Source: Actinomyces sp. B33 (GTDB taxonomy: Bacteria; Actinomycetota; Actinomycetes; Actinomycetales; Actinomycetaceae). From it: a stretch of DNA of 64,000 nucleotides. Made by a program: the position numbers and the translations under genes. This document shows, piece by piece, positions 16,330-26,033 of the stretch. The stretch covers positions 248,001-312,000 of the forward strand of contig NZ_JAMRYR010000002.1 in the NCBI RefSeq assembly GCF_028437565.1, written 5' to 3'. The number at the start of each line of letters is the position of its first letter. Within the stretch, counting starts at the first letter, position 1. The notes beneath the pieces were generated by a model. The model worked only from the letters and a program-made list of their open reading frames with translations, was not told where the DNA came from and did not search any database.

Positions 16330-17906
16330 CCCCGCCGCGCCCCGTTCCCGACATGATCGACCTGCGCCTCGTCCCCGCCGCGTGCCTGGGGTGGGCGGCG
16401 TCGTGGACGACCACGTCCCCGCTCGTCGACGGGAGGGCGTCGCTGTGGATCGGCGCCTGCCTGGCCGTCGTCTGCCTCGTCCTGTGCGCGTGGGCGACGG
16501 CCGGGCGCGGGCCCCGCGGAGGCGCTCACGCTCTGACGCCGGGAGGATCCGTCCGGATGGCCGCCGCCCTCGCCTGCGCCGTCGCCCTGTGCTGCGCCCT
16601 GACGGGGGCGGCTGCCCGCGCCCGCCACGACGCCGACCCCGCCGTCGTCGCCGCCGCGGGCGGGGGAGGCCTGGACCTCCTCGTCGAGCTGGCCGGGGAC
16701 CCCGCGCCGGGCGGGCGCCCCATCGACGCCTCTTTCTTCTCCGCGGACGCCAGGGTCTTCGCCGTCGTCGACGGGTCGGGCCTGCGGCGGCCCTCGCGCG
16801 CCCTCGTCCGGATCCGCGCGCGCGACTGGGGGCCCTACGCGCGCGGGGACCGACTGCGCGTCCGTGGGCGCGTCGACCCCTCCTTCCACTCCGACGCGCC
16901 CTTCATCGGCGAGCTCCGCGCGCAAGCGGAGACACTGATCGAACGACCACAGGGATGGGAGTCGTGGGCGAGGGCGACCCGCTCGGGGCTCGTCCGGGCG
17001 TGCGCCGGGCTTCCCGACCAGGGGCGGGCCCTCGTCGCGGGGATGGCGGTCGGGGACGACCGGGCGATGACTGGGGACCTGGCGACCGCGATGCGCCGCA
17101 CCTCCCTGACCCACCTGGTCGCCGTCTCCGGCTCCCACATCGCCGTCGTCCTGGGGGCGGTGACCCACCTCCTGCCGTCCCGGCGCGCGTGGCGGGCGCC
17201 GGCGACCCTCGTGGTGCTCGCCGGAGTCGTCGCCCTCGTCGGCCCCGAGCCGTCGGTCCTGCGCTCGGTCGCGGTCGCGGCCGTCGGCGTCGCCGGCCTC
17301 GCCCTGGGACGGGCGGGGCAGTCGATGACGGCCCTGGCGGCCGTGGTCGTCGCCGCCCTCGTCTGGAGCCCCTGGGCGTCGCGCAGTGTCGGCTTCGCCC
17401 TGTCGGTCGGCGCCACCGCCGGGGTCGTCGGCCCGGCGGCCCGACTGACCGCCTGGGCGGACGCGAGGCTCCGGGACGACACGGCCCCGGGCAGGGCCTG
17501 CCGGCGCCTCGTCGGCCTCATCGCGGTGCCCGTCTGCGCCCAGGGATGCGTCCTGCCGATCCTCCTGGCCCTCGACAACCGCGCCCCGGTCTGGTCGGTC
17601 CTCGCCAACGTCCTCGCCGGGCCCGCCGTCGCCCCGGCGACGATCCTCGCCCTGGCGTGCGCCCTCGTCTCGCCCGTGGCGCCGGGCGCGGCCGAATCAC
17701 TCGCGGGGATCGCGTCGCTGTTCACCGGATGGGTGGCGGGAGTGGCCCGAACCCTCGCCGAATGGCCGGGGGCTGAGGTCGAAGTCCCCGGGGGGCCGGC
17801 CGGGGCTCTCGCGGGATACGCCGCCGCGGCGGTCCTCGTCCTCGTCGGCTCGGCGACGCGCAGGAGGCGGCGTGCCGCCGAGCGCCGACGCCGCGCGGAG
17901 CCGTGA
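16326..17906 (+). CDS. comEC: ComEC/Rec2-family DNA uptake channel, without MBL domain
   Basis: 526 residues, strongly hydrophobic, with an N-terminal region containing the soluble OB-like part followed by the Competence domain. The motif AMRRTSLTHLVAVSGSHIAVVLG is the family signature. ComEC forms the channel for single-stranded DNA across the membrane. The protein ends in a basic tail (TRRRRRAAERRRRAEP) after the last membrane helix and lacks the C-terminal metallo-beta-lactamase nuclease domain found in Bacillus ComEC (about 770 residues). Start ATGA-overlaps comEA. Confidence 0.9.
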   Translation: MTPPRPVPDMIDLRLVPAACLGWAASWTTTSPLVDGRASLWIGACLAVVCLVLCAWATAGRGPRGGAHALTPGGSVRMAAALACAVALCCALTGAAARARHDADPAVVAAAGGGGLDLLVELAGDPAPGGRPIDASFFSADARVFAVVDGSGLRRPSRALVRIRARDWGPYARGDRLRVRGRVDPSFHSDAPFIGELRAQAETLIERPQGWESWARATRSGLVRACAGLPDQGRALVAGMAVGDDRAMTGDLATAMRRTSLTHLVAVSGSHIAVVLGAVTHLLPSRRAWRAPATLVVLAGVVALVGPEPSVLRSVAVAAVGVAGLALGRAGQSMTALAAVVVAALVWSPWASRSVGFALSVGATAGVVGPAARLTAWADARLRDDTAPGRACRRLVGLIAVPVCAQGCVLPILLALDNRAPVWSVLANVLAGPAVAPATILALACALVSPVAPGAAESLAGIASLFTGWVAGVARTLAEWPGAEVEVPGGPAGALAGYAAAAVLVLVGSATRRRRRAAERRRRAEP

Positions 17907-17994
17907 TCGACAGGGGACGCGGCGGTCGCGGGAGTCGGGACTGACGGGCGGGGCCCCGGCCGGCGCGGGTGACGCAGACGAGGCAGGCGCGTGG

Positions 17995-18000
17995 GACACT
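17995..18000 (+). promoter_or_regulatory. candidate -10 upstream of holA
   Basis: GACACT lies 49 bases before the holA ATG, in the 142-base gap after comEC. Weak; holA may also be read through from comEC. Confidence 0.3.
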
Positions 18001-18048
18001 GGTGCCCTGACGGGCCCGGTACCGGGCGCACCGATCCGGAGGGGACAG

Positions 18049-19035
18049 ATGCCGACGAGGAAGCAGGCCGACCGCGGCCCGGTGGAGATCCGGCTCGCCC
18101 CCGTCGTCCTCGTCAAGGGATCCGAGGGCGTCCTCGTCGACCGCGCCCTCGACTCCCTGCGCGCCCAGGCCCTCCAGGCCGATCCCGCCGTCGAGCGCAC
18201 CGACCTGTCGGCCGCCTCCTACCAGTCCGGCCAACTCGGCGTCATCGCCTCCCCGTCCCTCTTCGGGGAGTCGAGGCTCATCATCGTCCCCGATCTCGAG
18301 GCGATGAGCGACGCCCTCGCCGAGGACCTCCTCGCCTATATCGCCGATCCCGCCGACGACGTCTGGCTCCTCCTCGTCCACCCCGGCGGCAACGCCCGCG
18401 GCAAGAAGGTCGTCGACGCCGTCGCCAAGGCCCGATGGCCGGTGATCCCGGCCGATCCGATCAAACGGGACTCCGAGAAGCTCGACCTGGTCCGCGCCGA
18501 CGTGCGCGCCGCCCGACGCCAGATGGACGCCGAGGCCATGCAGGCCCTCGTCGACGCCCTCGGCTCCGACCTGCGCTCGATGTGCGCCGCCGTGTCCCAG
18601 CTCCTGTCCGACGTCCAGGGGAGGATCACCATCGACGACGTCCGCCGCTACCAGGCCGGCCGCATCGAGGCCACCGGGTTCGACGTCGCCGACGCCGCCG
18701 TCCTGGGGGACACGGCCCGGGCCCTGACCCTCCTGCGCCACGCCTACGCCACCGGGGTCGACCCCCAACCGATCATCATCGCCCTGGCGATGAAGTTCCG
18801 GGCCCTGGCGAAGGTCTCAGTCGCCGGCTCCAAGGGCCCCGGGGCGCTCAAGATGGCTCCCTGGCAGATCGACCGGGCTAGGCGCGAGCTGCGCGGGTGG
18901 ACCGACCAATCGCTCGCCGGCGCGATCCGGGCGCTCGCCGTCGCCGACGAGGAGACCAAAGGGGCGTCGCGCGACCCCCACAGGGCCGTCGAGAAGGCCG
19001 TCATCACGATCTGCCGACTGCGCGGCGCCCGCTGA
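18049..19035 (+). CDS. holA: DNA polymerase III delta subunit
   Basis: 328 residues. Delta is the clamp-loader subunit that opens the beta sliding clamp. The N-terminal segment PVVLVKGSEGVLVDRALDSL and SPSLFGESRLIIVPDLE match the AAA+-like domain 1, which lacks a functional P-loop as expected for delta. The C-terminal collar domain includes ALTLLRHAYATGVDPQPIIIALAMKFRALAKV. ATG 18049 has GGAGGGG upstream; the frame open to 17872 overlaps comEC and is not coding. comEC-holA-rpsT is a common bacterial neighbourhood. Confidence 0.93.
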   Translation: MPTRKQADRGPVEIRLAPVVLVKGSEGVLVDRALDSLRAQALQADPAVERTDLSAASYQSGQLGVIASPSLFGESRLIIVPDLEAMSDALAEDLLAYIADPADDVWLLLVHPGGNARGKKVVDAVAKARWPVIPADPIKRDSEKLDLVRADVRAARRQMDAEAMQALVDALGSDLRSMCAAVSQLLSDVQGRITIDDVRRYQAGRIEATGFDVADAAVLGDTARALTLLRHAYATGVDPQPIIIALAMKFRALAKVSVAGSKGPGALKMAPWQIDRARRELRGWTDQSLAGAIRALAVADEETKGASRDPHRAVEKAVITICRLRGAR

Positions 19036-19090
19036 CAAGCCGACCCGCCGGCTCACCTCCTGAACGGGGCCTCGCGGTCCTCGTACAACG

Positions 19091-19123
19091 CGTCGGGCCG
19101 CCCCCACTGGGGGCGGCCCGACG
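19091..19123. terminator. bidirectional terminator between holA and rpsT
   Basis: A perfect 15-bp stem (CGTCGGGCCGCCCCC and complement) with a three-base loop lies between the two convergent stops. Confidence 0.8.
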
Positions 19124-19140
19124 TCGACAGGACTGTTCGG

Positions 19141-19404
19141 TCAGCCGAGCTTCGACACGCGCTTGGCGAGCTTCGACTTGCGGTTCGCGGCCTGGTTCTT
19201 GTGGATGACGCCCTTCGAAACGGCCTTGTCGAGCTTGCGCGAGGCGACCTTCAGGGCCTCGAGGGCCTGCTCCTTGTCGCCGGCCTCGACGGCCTCGCGG
19301 GTCTTGCGGACCAGGGTCTTGAGCTCGGACTTCACCGCCTGGTTGCGCACGCGGCGCTTCTCGTTGGTGCGGATCCGCTTGATCTGGGACTTGATATTCG
19401 CCAC
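19141..19404 (-). CDS. rpsT: 30S ribosomal protein S20
   Basis: 87 residues, small, basic and helical: [26 protein letters not shown] is the S20 signature, and the end [19 protein letters not shown] matches its C-terminal helix. It binds 16S rRNA during 30S assembly. Start is GTG 19404 with AAGGAG about 11 bases upstream. It converges on holA across a shared terminator. Confidence 0.97.
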   Translation of the reverse strand: MANIKSQIKRIRTNEKRRVRNQAVKSELKTLVRKTREAVEAGDKEQALEALKVASRKLDKAVSKGVIHKNQAANRKSKLAKRVSKLG

Positions 19405-19428
19405 AGTCGGGTCACTCCTTGATTGGAA

Positions 19429-19434
19429 AACGTA
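19429..19434 (-). promoter_or_regulatory. candidate -10 of rpsT promoter
   Basis: TACGTT on the minus strand lies 25 bases upstream of the GTG, just before the Shine-Dalgarno sequence. Confidence 0.4.
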
Positions 19435-19639
19435 CAGGGTCGGTGAGGGCTGTGTCGGAGCCGGGACTGGGACGTGGGGACATCCGTGAACGGCTCAGAC
19501 CAGACCCCCTGCCCGACCAGGCGCGGGAGTCCGACCGCTAACGATACCAGCGACCGCCGCGTCCTCTCCAATCGCGCACGGCCCTTCGGGAGTGAAGGCG
19601 CTCACGCCCAGGCGGTCGGGCCCCGGCCCCGCCGGTCCG

Positions 19640-20221
19640 CTACGCGCGGGCCCGCATCGCCTCGACGACGGCCTCCCACGTCGCGCGCGGCAGCGCCGCG
19701 CCCTCGCGCCTGACCTCCTCGACCGGCACCCACAGGGCCCTGTCCAGGCGGACCTCGGAGGGGCGCCCCCGCGGATCCCACGGTCCCGAGCCGATGTCGA
19801 GCCAATGCCGGCCCCACCGGGCCTCCTGCGCGGCGTCCCGGTCGTGATCCTTCGACGTCAACTGGGCGACGTACACGCCCCGGCCCTCGCGCCCGATGAC
19901 GACGACCGGACGATCCTTCCCGCGGCTCGCGTCCTCCTCGTAGGGGACCCATGTCCACACGACTTCTCCGGGATCGGCGGCGCCATCGGCCTGCGGGGCG
20001 TACCGGGCGTGGGTCAGGGCCTCGGCGACCTCGACCTGACGGATCCGCCGCTGCCCGGTGGGCGTCGGCTCCGCCGCGCCGGCGCGCGCCGTGCGGGGCT
20101 CGGGACGGGGGCGCCCATCGCGATCGCGCTCCCGGAGGGGGCGCGGCTTCGCGCTCGCTCCGACGAGGTCGCGCAGCACTGAGACCGCGAGGGCCACCAG
20201 GCGTTCGCTCGGTGAGGCCAT
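19640..20221 (-). CDS. PemK/MazF-family toxin-like protein, no adjacent antitoxin
   Basis: 193 residues from ATG 20221, which has GGGAGG five bases upstream; a longer frame to 20263 lacks a Shine-Dalgarno sequence. The first 75 residues are basic and low-complexity. The C-terminal 115 residues carry GEVVWTWVPYEEDASRGKDR, PVVVIGREG and VYVAQLTSKDHD, the PemK/MazF endoribonuclease fold opening (P-G-[DE]-[IV]-x-W-like start and the conserved R-P-V-V-V strand). Classic MazF proteins are about 110 residues and paired with an antitoxin, but no small upstream gene exists here. It may be a housekeeping relative. Confidence 0.72.
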   Translation of the reverse strand: MASPSERLVALAVSVLRDLVGASAKPRPLRERDRDGRPRPEPRTARAGAAEPTPTGQRRIRQVEVAEALTHARYAPQADGAADPGEVVWTWVPYEEDASRGKDRPVVVIGREGRGVYVAQLTSKDHDRDAAQEARWGRHWLDIGSGPWDPRGRPSEVRLDRALWVPVEEVRREGAALPRATWEAVVEAMRARA

Positions 20222-20277
20222 GAGTCCTCCCACAGGTTCGGTCGAGCCGTCGGTTCGCGGCATCGCAGACGCAGACG

Positions 20278-20283
20278 ACTGTA
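20278..20283 (-). promoter_or_regulatory. candidate -10 of PemK-like gene
   Basis: TACAGT on the minus strand lies 56 bases before the ATG at 20221. Confidence 0.35.
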
Positions 20284-20389
20284 GGCGATCGTCCGAGGGC
20301 GTGCGCGCACGCGCGCTCTCGCACGTGACGAGGTGCGAGGAAAAGCCGAGTACGGACCAACGTCATTCATGATTACGCCCCAACGTAGT

Positions 20390-20395
20390 TAGAGT
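20390..20395 (+). promoter_or_regulatory. candidate -10 of pckG promoter
   Basis: TAGAGT, within the locally AT-richer stretch 20366-20400, lies 52 bases upstream of the pckG ATG. No clear -35. Confidence 0.4.
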
Positions 20396-20447
20396 TCTGT
20401 CCAGAAGCGGGGCCGAACCGGTCCCGTCCGACACAAGGAGGAAACAC

Positions 20448-22295
20448 ATGACCGACGACGCCATCACCAGCGCGCTCGACGACGCCGGAGTCTCCAACGA
20501 GGCCATCCGCGACTTCGTCCGCGAATGGGCCCTCATCACCCGACCCGAGCGCATCGAGGTCATCGGCGCCGCCGACGACGAGCGCCTCCTCGCCGAGGCC
20601 CTCGACGCCGGGGAGATCCTCCCGGCCGGCCCCGGACGCTACTACTCGCGCTCCCACGTCAAGGACACCGCCCGCTCCGAGGAGCGCACCGTCGTCGCCA
20701 CCGCGGACCCGGCCGATCGCGGCGTCTACAACAACTGGCGCCCCTCCGACGAGGTCGTCGCCTCCCAGCGCGAGAAGATGACCGGCGCCCTGGAGGGCAA
20801 GACCATGTACGTCATCCCGTACCTCATGGCCGTCCCCGGCTCCCCCCTGGCCAAGTACGCCGCCGGCGTCCAGCTTTCCGACAACCGCGTCGTCGTCCTC
20901 CAGATGATCCGCATGGCCCGCGTCGGACTCGACCTCTTCGACGGGCTCGACGACCCCTCGTACTTCGTGCGCGCCGTCCACGTCACCGGCGACCTCGACG
21001 CCATCGCCCACGGCACCGACGCCGACTCCCGGCTCTTCGCCACCATCGCCGACCAGCGCCTGATCCTCCACTACGGCTCGGCCTACGGCGGAAACGCGAT
21101 GCTCGGCAAGATCGCCCACTCCCTGCGCCAATCCGCCTACGACGGGTGGACCTCCGGAGAGTTCCTCGCCGAGCAGTTCATGCTCCTGGGCATCGTCGAC
21201 ACTCAGACCGGCCGCACCTACCACGTGTGCGGCGGCTTCCCCTCGGCCTCGGGCAAGACGAACCTCGCGATGACGCTGCCCCCCGACGCCCTCGGCGACC
21301 GCTATCGCGTCGAGTTCTACGGCGACGACATCACCTGGCTGTGGGTCGGCGAGGACGGGCGCCTGTACGGCATGAACTCCGAGAACGGCGTCTTCGGCGT
21401 CGCCAAGGACACCAACGAGACGACCAATCCCGCCGCCCTGAGCGCGATCCGAGAGGGATCGGGGGCCCTGTTCACCAACGTCGCCCACAACGCCCTCACC
21501 GGCGAGGTCTGGTGGGAGGGCAAGACCCCCGAGCCGCCGGCCGACCTCGACGGCTGGTGCGACTGGACCGGCGCGCGCATCGACGAGCGCACCGGCGACG
21601 AGATCGGCGCGCCCTGGGCCCACCCCAACAGCCGCTTCGCCACCTCCCTGACCAACGTCACCACCGTCGCCCCCGACATCGCCGACCCCGCGGGCGTCCC
21701 CATCGACGCCGTGATCTTCGGCGGGCGCACCCGCGACCGCGAACCGCTGATCCGCGCGATGACCGACCCGGCCGAGGGCGTCTACGACGGCCTCACCCTC
21801 GGAGCCGAGGCGACCTTCGCCGCCGAGGGCGTCGAGGGCAAGCTGCGCTACGACCCCATGTCGATGCGCCCCTTCATGTCCTACCCCGAGGGCGCCTACG
21901 CCGCCCACTGGCTCGACGTCCTCGGACGCCTGAGCGCCCCGCCGGTCTTCGCCCACGTCAACTGGTTCCAGCGCGACCCCGAGGACGGGCGCTTCCTCTG
22001 GCCCGGGTACCGGGAGAACCTGCGCGCCCTCCTGTGGCTCATCGACTACCAGGACGGAAAAGCCGCCGGCGTCCAGACTCCCGTCGGCGTCGTCCCCGCG
22101 GTCGAGGAGCTCGACCTCGACGGCCTCGACATCGCCGAGGACGACCTCGCGCGCCTCCTGACCATCGACACCGCGCGCTGGCGCGAGGAGATGGCCCACC
22201 GCAAGGCCCACCTCGACGCCTTCGACTCCTTGCCCGAGGCGATCAGCGCCGTCCACGACGCCATCGCCGCCCGACTGGAGTCCGACGAGGGCTGA
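20448..22295 (+). CDS. pckG: phosphoenolpyruvate carboxykinase (GTP)
   Basis: 615 residues, interconverting oxaloacetate + GTP and PEP + CO2 + GDP. In a fermentative actinobacterium it may run toward oxaloacetate for succinate formation (inference). The GTP-type hallmarks are the mobile-loop cysteine and P-loop in CGGFPSASGKTNLAM (C261; SGKT at 268-271) and the metal-binding EFYGDDITWLW. NSRFATSLTNVTTVAPDI and FGGRTRDREPLI are also family signatures. AAGGAGG lies a few bases upstream of the ATG. Transcribed alone. Confidence 0.96.
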   Translation: MTDDAITSALDDAGVSNEAIRDFVREWALITRPERIEVIGAADDERLLAEALDAGEILPAGPGRYYSRSHVKDTARSEERTVVATADPADRGVYNNWRPSDEVVASQREKMTGALEGKTMYVIPYLMAVPGSPLAKYAAGVQLSDNRVVVLQMIRMARVGLDLFDGLDDPSYFVRAVHVTGDLDAIAHGTDADSRLFATIADQRLILHYGSAYGGNAMLGKIAHSLRQSAYDGWTSGEFLAEQFMLLGIVDTQTGRTYHVCGGFPSASGKTNLAMTLPPDALGDRYRVEFYGDDITWLWVGEDGRLYGMNSENGVFGVAKDTNETTNPAALSAIREGSGALFTNVAHNALTGEVWWEGKTPEPPADLDGWCDWTGARIDERTGDEIGAPWAHPNSRFATSLTNVTTVAPDIADPAGVPIDAVIFGGRTRDREPLIRAMTDPAEGVYDGLTLGAEATFAAEGVEGKLRYDPMSMRPFMSYPEGAYAAHWLDVLGRLSAPPVFAHVNWFQRDPEDGRFLWPGYRENLRALLWLIDYQDGKAAGVQTPVGVVPAVEELDLDGLDIAEDDLARLLTIDTARWREEMAHRKAHLDAFDSLPEAISAVHDAIAARLESDEG

Positions 22296-22469
22296 CGGAC
22301 CCGCGGCCCGACGAGGGCTCGCGCCGCGGCGCCCCCGCCTCCCATCACGGGCGGGGGCGCCGTCGTCCGCAGGGCCCATCGGGAAGGGGCGGGAGAACGG
22401 TGAGCCGGGCGTCGATGCCGGCCGATGACGGGGAGGGGTCCGGCCGAACGACGGCGCGAGATCGGGGCC

Positions 22470-23150
22470 TCAGTCGCCGAGGGGGCGCACCCGCACCGCC
22501 CGGGCCGCAGCCGCCCCCAGGGAGCACGCCTCCGCCGAGGCCGGCGCGAGAACCTCGATCGTGTCGGAGAACGGGGGAGAGGCCACCCGCTCGACCTCGG
22601 CGCCGAAGCGGATACCGCGCTCGTCCAGGAAGCGCACGAGCAGGGGATCGGAATCGGAGACCCTCTCGACCAGCCCCCGCCTCCCCACGCCCAGATCCGC
22701 GAGGAGGATCGTCGCCGGCAGAAGAACCCGCCCGGACTCAGAGGGGATCGGGTCCCCGTGCGGATCCCGCTCGGGACGACCCAGCCGCTCGTCGATCCGC
22801 TCGACGAGCAGGTCCGACACGGCGTGCTCGAGAACCTCCGCCTCGGCGTGGACCTCGTCGGAGGAATACCCCAGGGCCTCGACGAGGAACGCCTCGATGA
22901 GGCGATGGCGCCGCACCATCTCGACGGCGAGGCGCTCGCCCTCGGCGGTCAGTTCCACCGACCCGTAGGGGGAGTGGGAGAGCAGCCCCCGATCGGTGAG
23001 CTTGCGGACCGCGTCCGAGGCCGACGACAGGCGCACCCCCGTGCGAGCCGCGAGCGTCGAGGCCGTCACCGGCTCGTCCGACCACTCGCGCAGGGTCCAC
23101 ACGGCCTTGAGGTAGTTCTGGCTGCTCGCCGACAGATCCGACACCGACAT
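22470..23150 (-). CDS. DtxR/MntR-family metal-dependent transcriptional regulator
   Basis: 226 residues. The N-terminal winged helix-turn-helix (SSQNYLKAVWTLREW, then VTASTLAARTGVRLSSASDAVRKLTDRGL) is followed by the metal-binding dimerisation domain (VRRHRLIEAFLVEALGYSSDEVHAEAEVLEHAVSD). The last third, including PFSDTIEV, is a FeoA/SH3-like domain as in DtxR and IdeR. It would repress iron or manganese genes when metal-loaded. No transporter is adjacent. ATG 23150 has no Shine-Dalgarno sequence but sits six bases after a TACCCT hexamer. The long upstream frame to 23564 is antisense to lepA. Confidence 0.88.
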   Translation of the reverse strand: MSVSDLSASSQNYLKAVWTLREWSDEPVTASTLAARTGVRLSSASDAVRKLTDRGLLSHSPYGSVELTAEGERLAVEMVRRHRLIEAFLVEALGYSSDEVHAEAEVLEHAVSDLLVERIDERLGRPERDPHGDPIPSESGRVLLPATILLADLGVGRRGLVERVSDSDPLLVRFLDERGIRFGAEVERVASPPFSDTIEVLAPASAEACSLGAAAARAVRVRPLGD

Positions 23151-23156
23151 GCCGCC

Positions 23157-23162
23157 AGGGTA
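23157..23162 (-). promoter_or_regulatory. candidate -10 of leaderless dtxR-like transcript
   Basis: TACCCT on the minus strand is separated by six bases (GGCGGC) from the ATG at 23150. Confidence 0.5.
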
Positions 23163-23286
23163 GCAACAGGGGGCGCTTCCCCCGCCGGCGCCCGCGACGA
23201 CGGCGGGCAGACTCTCGATAGGGGTTGGGCCGGGCCCCCGCCGGTGTGCGCGACCCGTCAGCACCCGGGTTGGCGCCGGAGCCGTC

Positions 23287-23292
23287 GACAAT
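23287..23292 (+). promoter_or_regulatory. candidate -10 of lepA operon
   Basis: GACAAT lies six bases before ATG 23299. The transcript is therefore either leaderless from 23299 or has a 30-nt leader ending at the Shine-Dalgarno-led GTG 23329. Confidence 0.4.
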
Positions 23293-23298
23293 GGGACG

Positions 23299-25185
23299 AT
23301 GGGGACGACCAGTCCGATGGAGGTACCCGTGCCCATCCCCATGCCGGCGCACAGCGCGCTCATCCGCCCCGCGCACACCGAGCAGGCCCGCATCCGCAAC
23401 TTCTGCATCATCGCGCACATCGACCACGGGAAATCGACCCTGGCCGACCGGATGCTCCAGCTCACCGGCGTCGTCGAGCAGCGCGAGATGAGGGCCCAGT
23501 ACCTCGACCGCATGGACATCGAACGCGAACGCGGCATCACCATCAAATCGCAGGCCGTGCGCATGCCCTGGGCCGTCGACTCCCAGCCCTACGCCCTCAA
23601 CATGATCGACACCCCCGGACACGTCGACTTCACCTACGAGGTCTCCCGCTCCCTGGCCGCCTGCGAGGGGGCCGTCCTCCTCATCGACGCCGCCCAGGGC
23701 ATCGAGGCCCAGACCCTCGCCAACCTCTACCTGGCCATGGAGAACGACCTGGCGATCATCCCCGTCCTCAACAAGATCGACCTGCCCGGCGCCCAGCCCG
23801 AGAAGTACGCGCGCGAAGTCGCCCAGCTCATCGGCTGCGACGAGTCCGAGGTCCTGCGGGTCTCCGGCAAGACCGGAGAGGGCGTCCCCGAGCTCCTCGA
23901 CCGCATCGTCGAGGTCGTCCCCGCCCCCGACGGAGACCCCGACGCGCCCACGCGCGCGATGATCTTCGACTCCGTCTACGACACCTACCGCGGCGTCGTC
24001 ACCTACGTGCGCGTCGTCGACGGCTCCCTGTCGACCCGCCAGCGCGTGCGCATGATGGCGACGAACGCCACCCACGAGCTCCTCGAGATCGGCGTCATCT
24101 CTCCCGAACCCGTCCCCGCGGAGGGCATCGGCGCAGGCGAGGTCGGCTACCTCATCACCGGCGTCAAGGACGTGCGCCAGTCCAAGGTCGGCGACACGCT
24201 CACCGCCCAGGTCCGCGGCGCCGACGAGCCCCTGGCCGGCTACCAGGACCCCAAGCCGATGGTCTTCTCCGGGATCTACCCGGTCGACGGCACCGACTTC
24301 CCCGACCTGCGCGACGCCCTCGAGCGCCTCCAGCTCAACGACGCCGCCCTGACCTACGAGCCCGAGTCCTCCGCCGCCCTGGGGTTCGGATTCCGCTGCG
24401 GATTCCTCGGACTCCTCCACCTGGAGATCATCCGCGAGCGCCTCGAACGCGAATTCGGCCTCGACCTCATCGCCACCGCCCCCAACGTCGTCTACACGGT
24501 CGTCACCGAGGACGGCGCCAGCGTGCGCGTCGACAACCCGTCGGCCTTCCCCGAGGGCAAGATCTCCGAGGTCCACGAGCCCGTCGTCAATGCGACGATC
24601 CTGACCCCCACGGACTTCACCGGCACCATCATGGAGCTGTGCCAGGAGCGGCGCGGAACGATGAAAGGCATGGACTACCTGTCCGAGGAGCGCGTCGAGC
24701 TCCACTACCAGCTGCCGCTGGCCGAGATCGTCTTCGACTTCTTCGACCAGCTCAAGTCCCGCACCCGGGGCTACGCCTCCCTCGACTACCAGGAGTCCGG
24801 CAGCCAGACCGCCGACCTCGTCAAGGTCGACATCCTCCTCAACGGCGACCGCGTCGACGCCTTCAGCGCGATCGTCCACAAGGACCAGGCGTACGCCTAC
24901 GGGGTGCGCATGACCAAGCGCCTCAAGGACCTGATCCCCCGCCAGCAGTTCGAGATCCCCGTCCAGGCCGCCGTCGGCGCCCGCGTGATCTCGCGCGAGA
25001 CCATCAAGGCACTGCGCAAGGACATGCTCGCCAAGTGCTACGGCGGCGACATCACCCGCAAGCGCAAGCTCCTCGAGAAGCAGAAAGAGGGCAAGAAGCG
25101 CATGAAGTCCATCGGACGGGTCGACGTCCCCCAGGAGGCCTTCATCGCCGCCCTGACGTCCGACGTGCCCACGGGCAAGAAGTGA
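23299..25185 (+). CDS. lepA: elongation factor 4 (LepA), ribosomal GTPase
   Basis: 628 residues from ATG 23299, or 618 from GTG 23329, which has GGAGG five bases upstream and is equally plausible. Translational GTPase that acts on stalled or assembling ribosomes. G1 is [15 protein letters not shown]3 is DTPGHVDF and G4 is NKID. The LepA-specific C-terminal domain includes [25 protein letters not shown], which reaches the ribosomal A site. The GTG of trmB overlaps its stop (GTGA), opening a chain of four overlapping genes. Confidence 0.96.
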   Translation: MGTTSPMEVPVPIPMPAHSALIRPAHTEQARIRNFCIIAHIDHGKSTLADRMLQLTGVVEQREMRAQYLDRMDIERERGITIKSQAVRMPWAVDSQPYALNMIDTPGHVDFTYEVSRSLAACEGAVLLIDAAQGIEAQTLANLYLAMENDLAIIPVLNKIDLPGAQPEKYAREVAQLIGCDESEVLRVSGKTGEGVPELLDRIVEVVPAPDGDPDAPTRAMIFDSVYDTYRGVVTYVRVVDGSLSTRQRVRMMATNATHELLEIGVISPEPVPAEGIGAGEVGYLITGVKDVRQSKVGDTLTAQVRGADEPLAGYQDPKPMVFSGIYPVDGTDFPDLRDALERLQLNDAALTYEPESSAALGFGFRCGFLGLLHLEIIRERLEREFGLDLIATAPNVVYTVVTEDGASVRVDNPSAFPEGKISEVHEPVVNATILTPTDFTGTIMELCQERRGTMKGMDYLSEERVELHYQLPLAEIVFDFFDQLKSRTRGYASLDYQESGSQTADLVKVDILLNGDRVDAFSAIVHKDQAYAYGVRMTKRLKDLIPRQQFEIPVQAAVGARVISRETIKALRKDMLAKCYGGDITRKRKLLEKQKEGKKRMKSIGRVDVPQEAFIAALTSDVPTGKK

Positions 25186-26033
25186 GCGCGCCCGGCGTGC
25201 CCGCCCGCCCCTCCCGCGCCGGCGAGGCCCCCGAGGGGCAGGTGTACCTCGCGCGCACCAAGTCCTTCACGAGGCGCTCGCGGGACCTGCCCGCGAACCT
25301 GCGGCGCACGTGGGAGCGATGGGCCGGCGACTACGTCGTCGAGGTCGAGCGCGGCATCGGCTACACGACGGTCGCCGAGGGGGTCCGCCTCGACCCTGCG
25401 GCCCTCTTCGGCAGGTCCGCCCCGCTGACCGTCGAGATCGGCTCGGGAACGGGCGAGCAGCTCGTCGCCGCGGCCGCGGCCCACCCCGACCGCGACTACC
25501 TCGCCCTCGAGGTGTGGGTCCCGGGCATCGCCAAGCTGATCTCCAAGGCCGTGGACGCGGGGGCGTCGAACATCCGGGTCGTCGAGGCCGACGCCGCCCA
25601 GGCGATCCCCCATCTGCTCGACGAGGCGAGCGTCGACGAGATGTGGACGTTCTTCCCCGACCCCTGGCGCAAGACCCGTCATCACAAGCGCCGCCTCGTG
25701 TCGAGGCCCTTCGCCCGCGAGGCCGCGCGCGTCCTCGTCGACGGCGGGGCGTGGCGCCTGGCGACCGACTGGGACGACTACGCGTGGCAGATGCGCGACG
25801 TCGTCGAGGACTGCCCGCCGCTGGCCAACCCCCACGAGGGCGAGCGCCCGGATGCGGCCGACCCCGAGCCGGGCCGCGGGGGGTTCGCCCCCCGCTTCGC
25901 CGGGCGGGTCGTCACCCACTTCGAGACCCGGGGGATCGACGCGGGCCGGGCCGTCCACGACGTCCTCGCGATCCGCTTGCCGCGCGGGGGCGCGCGCCCC
26001 GGCGACGACCCCGCGGGGCCGGGGCCCCGATGA
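25182..26033 (+). CDS. trmB: tRNA (guanine-N7-)-methyltransferase
   Basis: 283 residues if started at GTG 25182, which overlaps the lepA stop. GTG 25242, with GAGGGG just upstream, would drop 20 N-terminal residues and is a fair alternative. It forms m7G46 in tRNA with S-adenosylmethionine. The SAM-binding motif [10 protein letters not shown] and the TrmB signature [16 protein letters not shown] are both clear. The C-terminus continues about 25 residues beyond the conserved THFETRG block in a Gly/Pro-rich tail. It overlaps the downstream MFS gene (ATGA). Confidence 0.93.
   Translation: MSAPGVPARPSRAGEAPEGQVYLARTKSFTRRSRDLPANLRRTWERWAGDYVVEVERGIGYTTVAEGVRLDPAALFGRSAPLTVEIGSGTGEQLVAAAAAHPDRDYLALEVWVPGIAKLISKAVDAGASNIRVVEADAAQAIPHLLDEASVDEMWTFFPDPWRKTRHHKRRLVSRPFAREAARVLVDGGAWRLATDWDDYAWQMRDVVEDCPPLANPHEGERPDAADPEPGRGGFAPRFAGRVVTHFETRGIDAGRAVHDVLAIRLPRGGARPGDDPAGPGPR

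Noticed and set aside
22425-26033. A 1202-codon plus-strand frame ending with TrmB
   Set aside because: Its first three quarters are the shadow frame of lepA and the antisense of the dtxR-like gene; the TrmB part starts at or after 25182.
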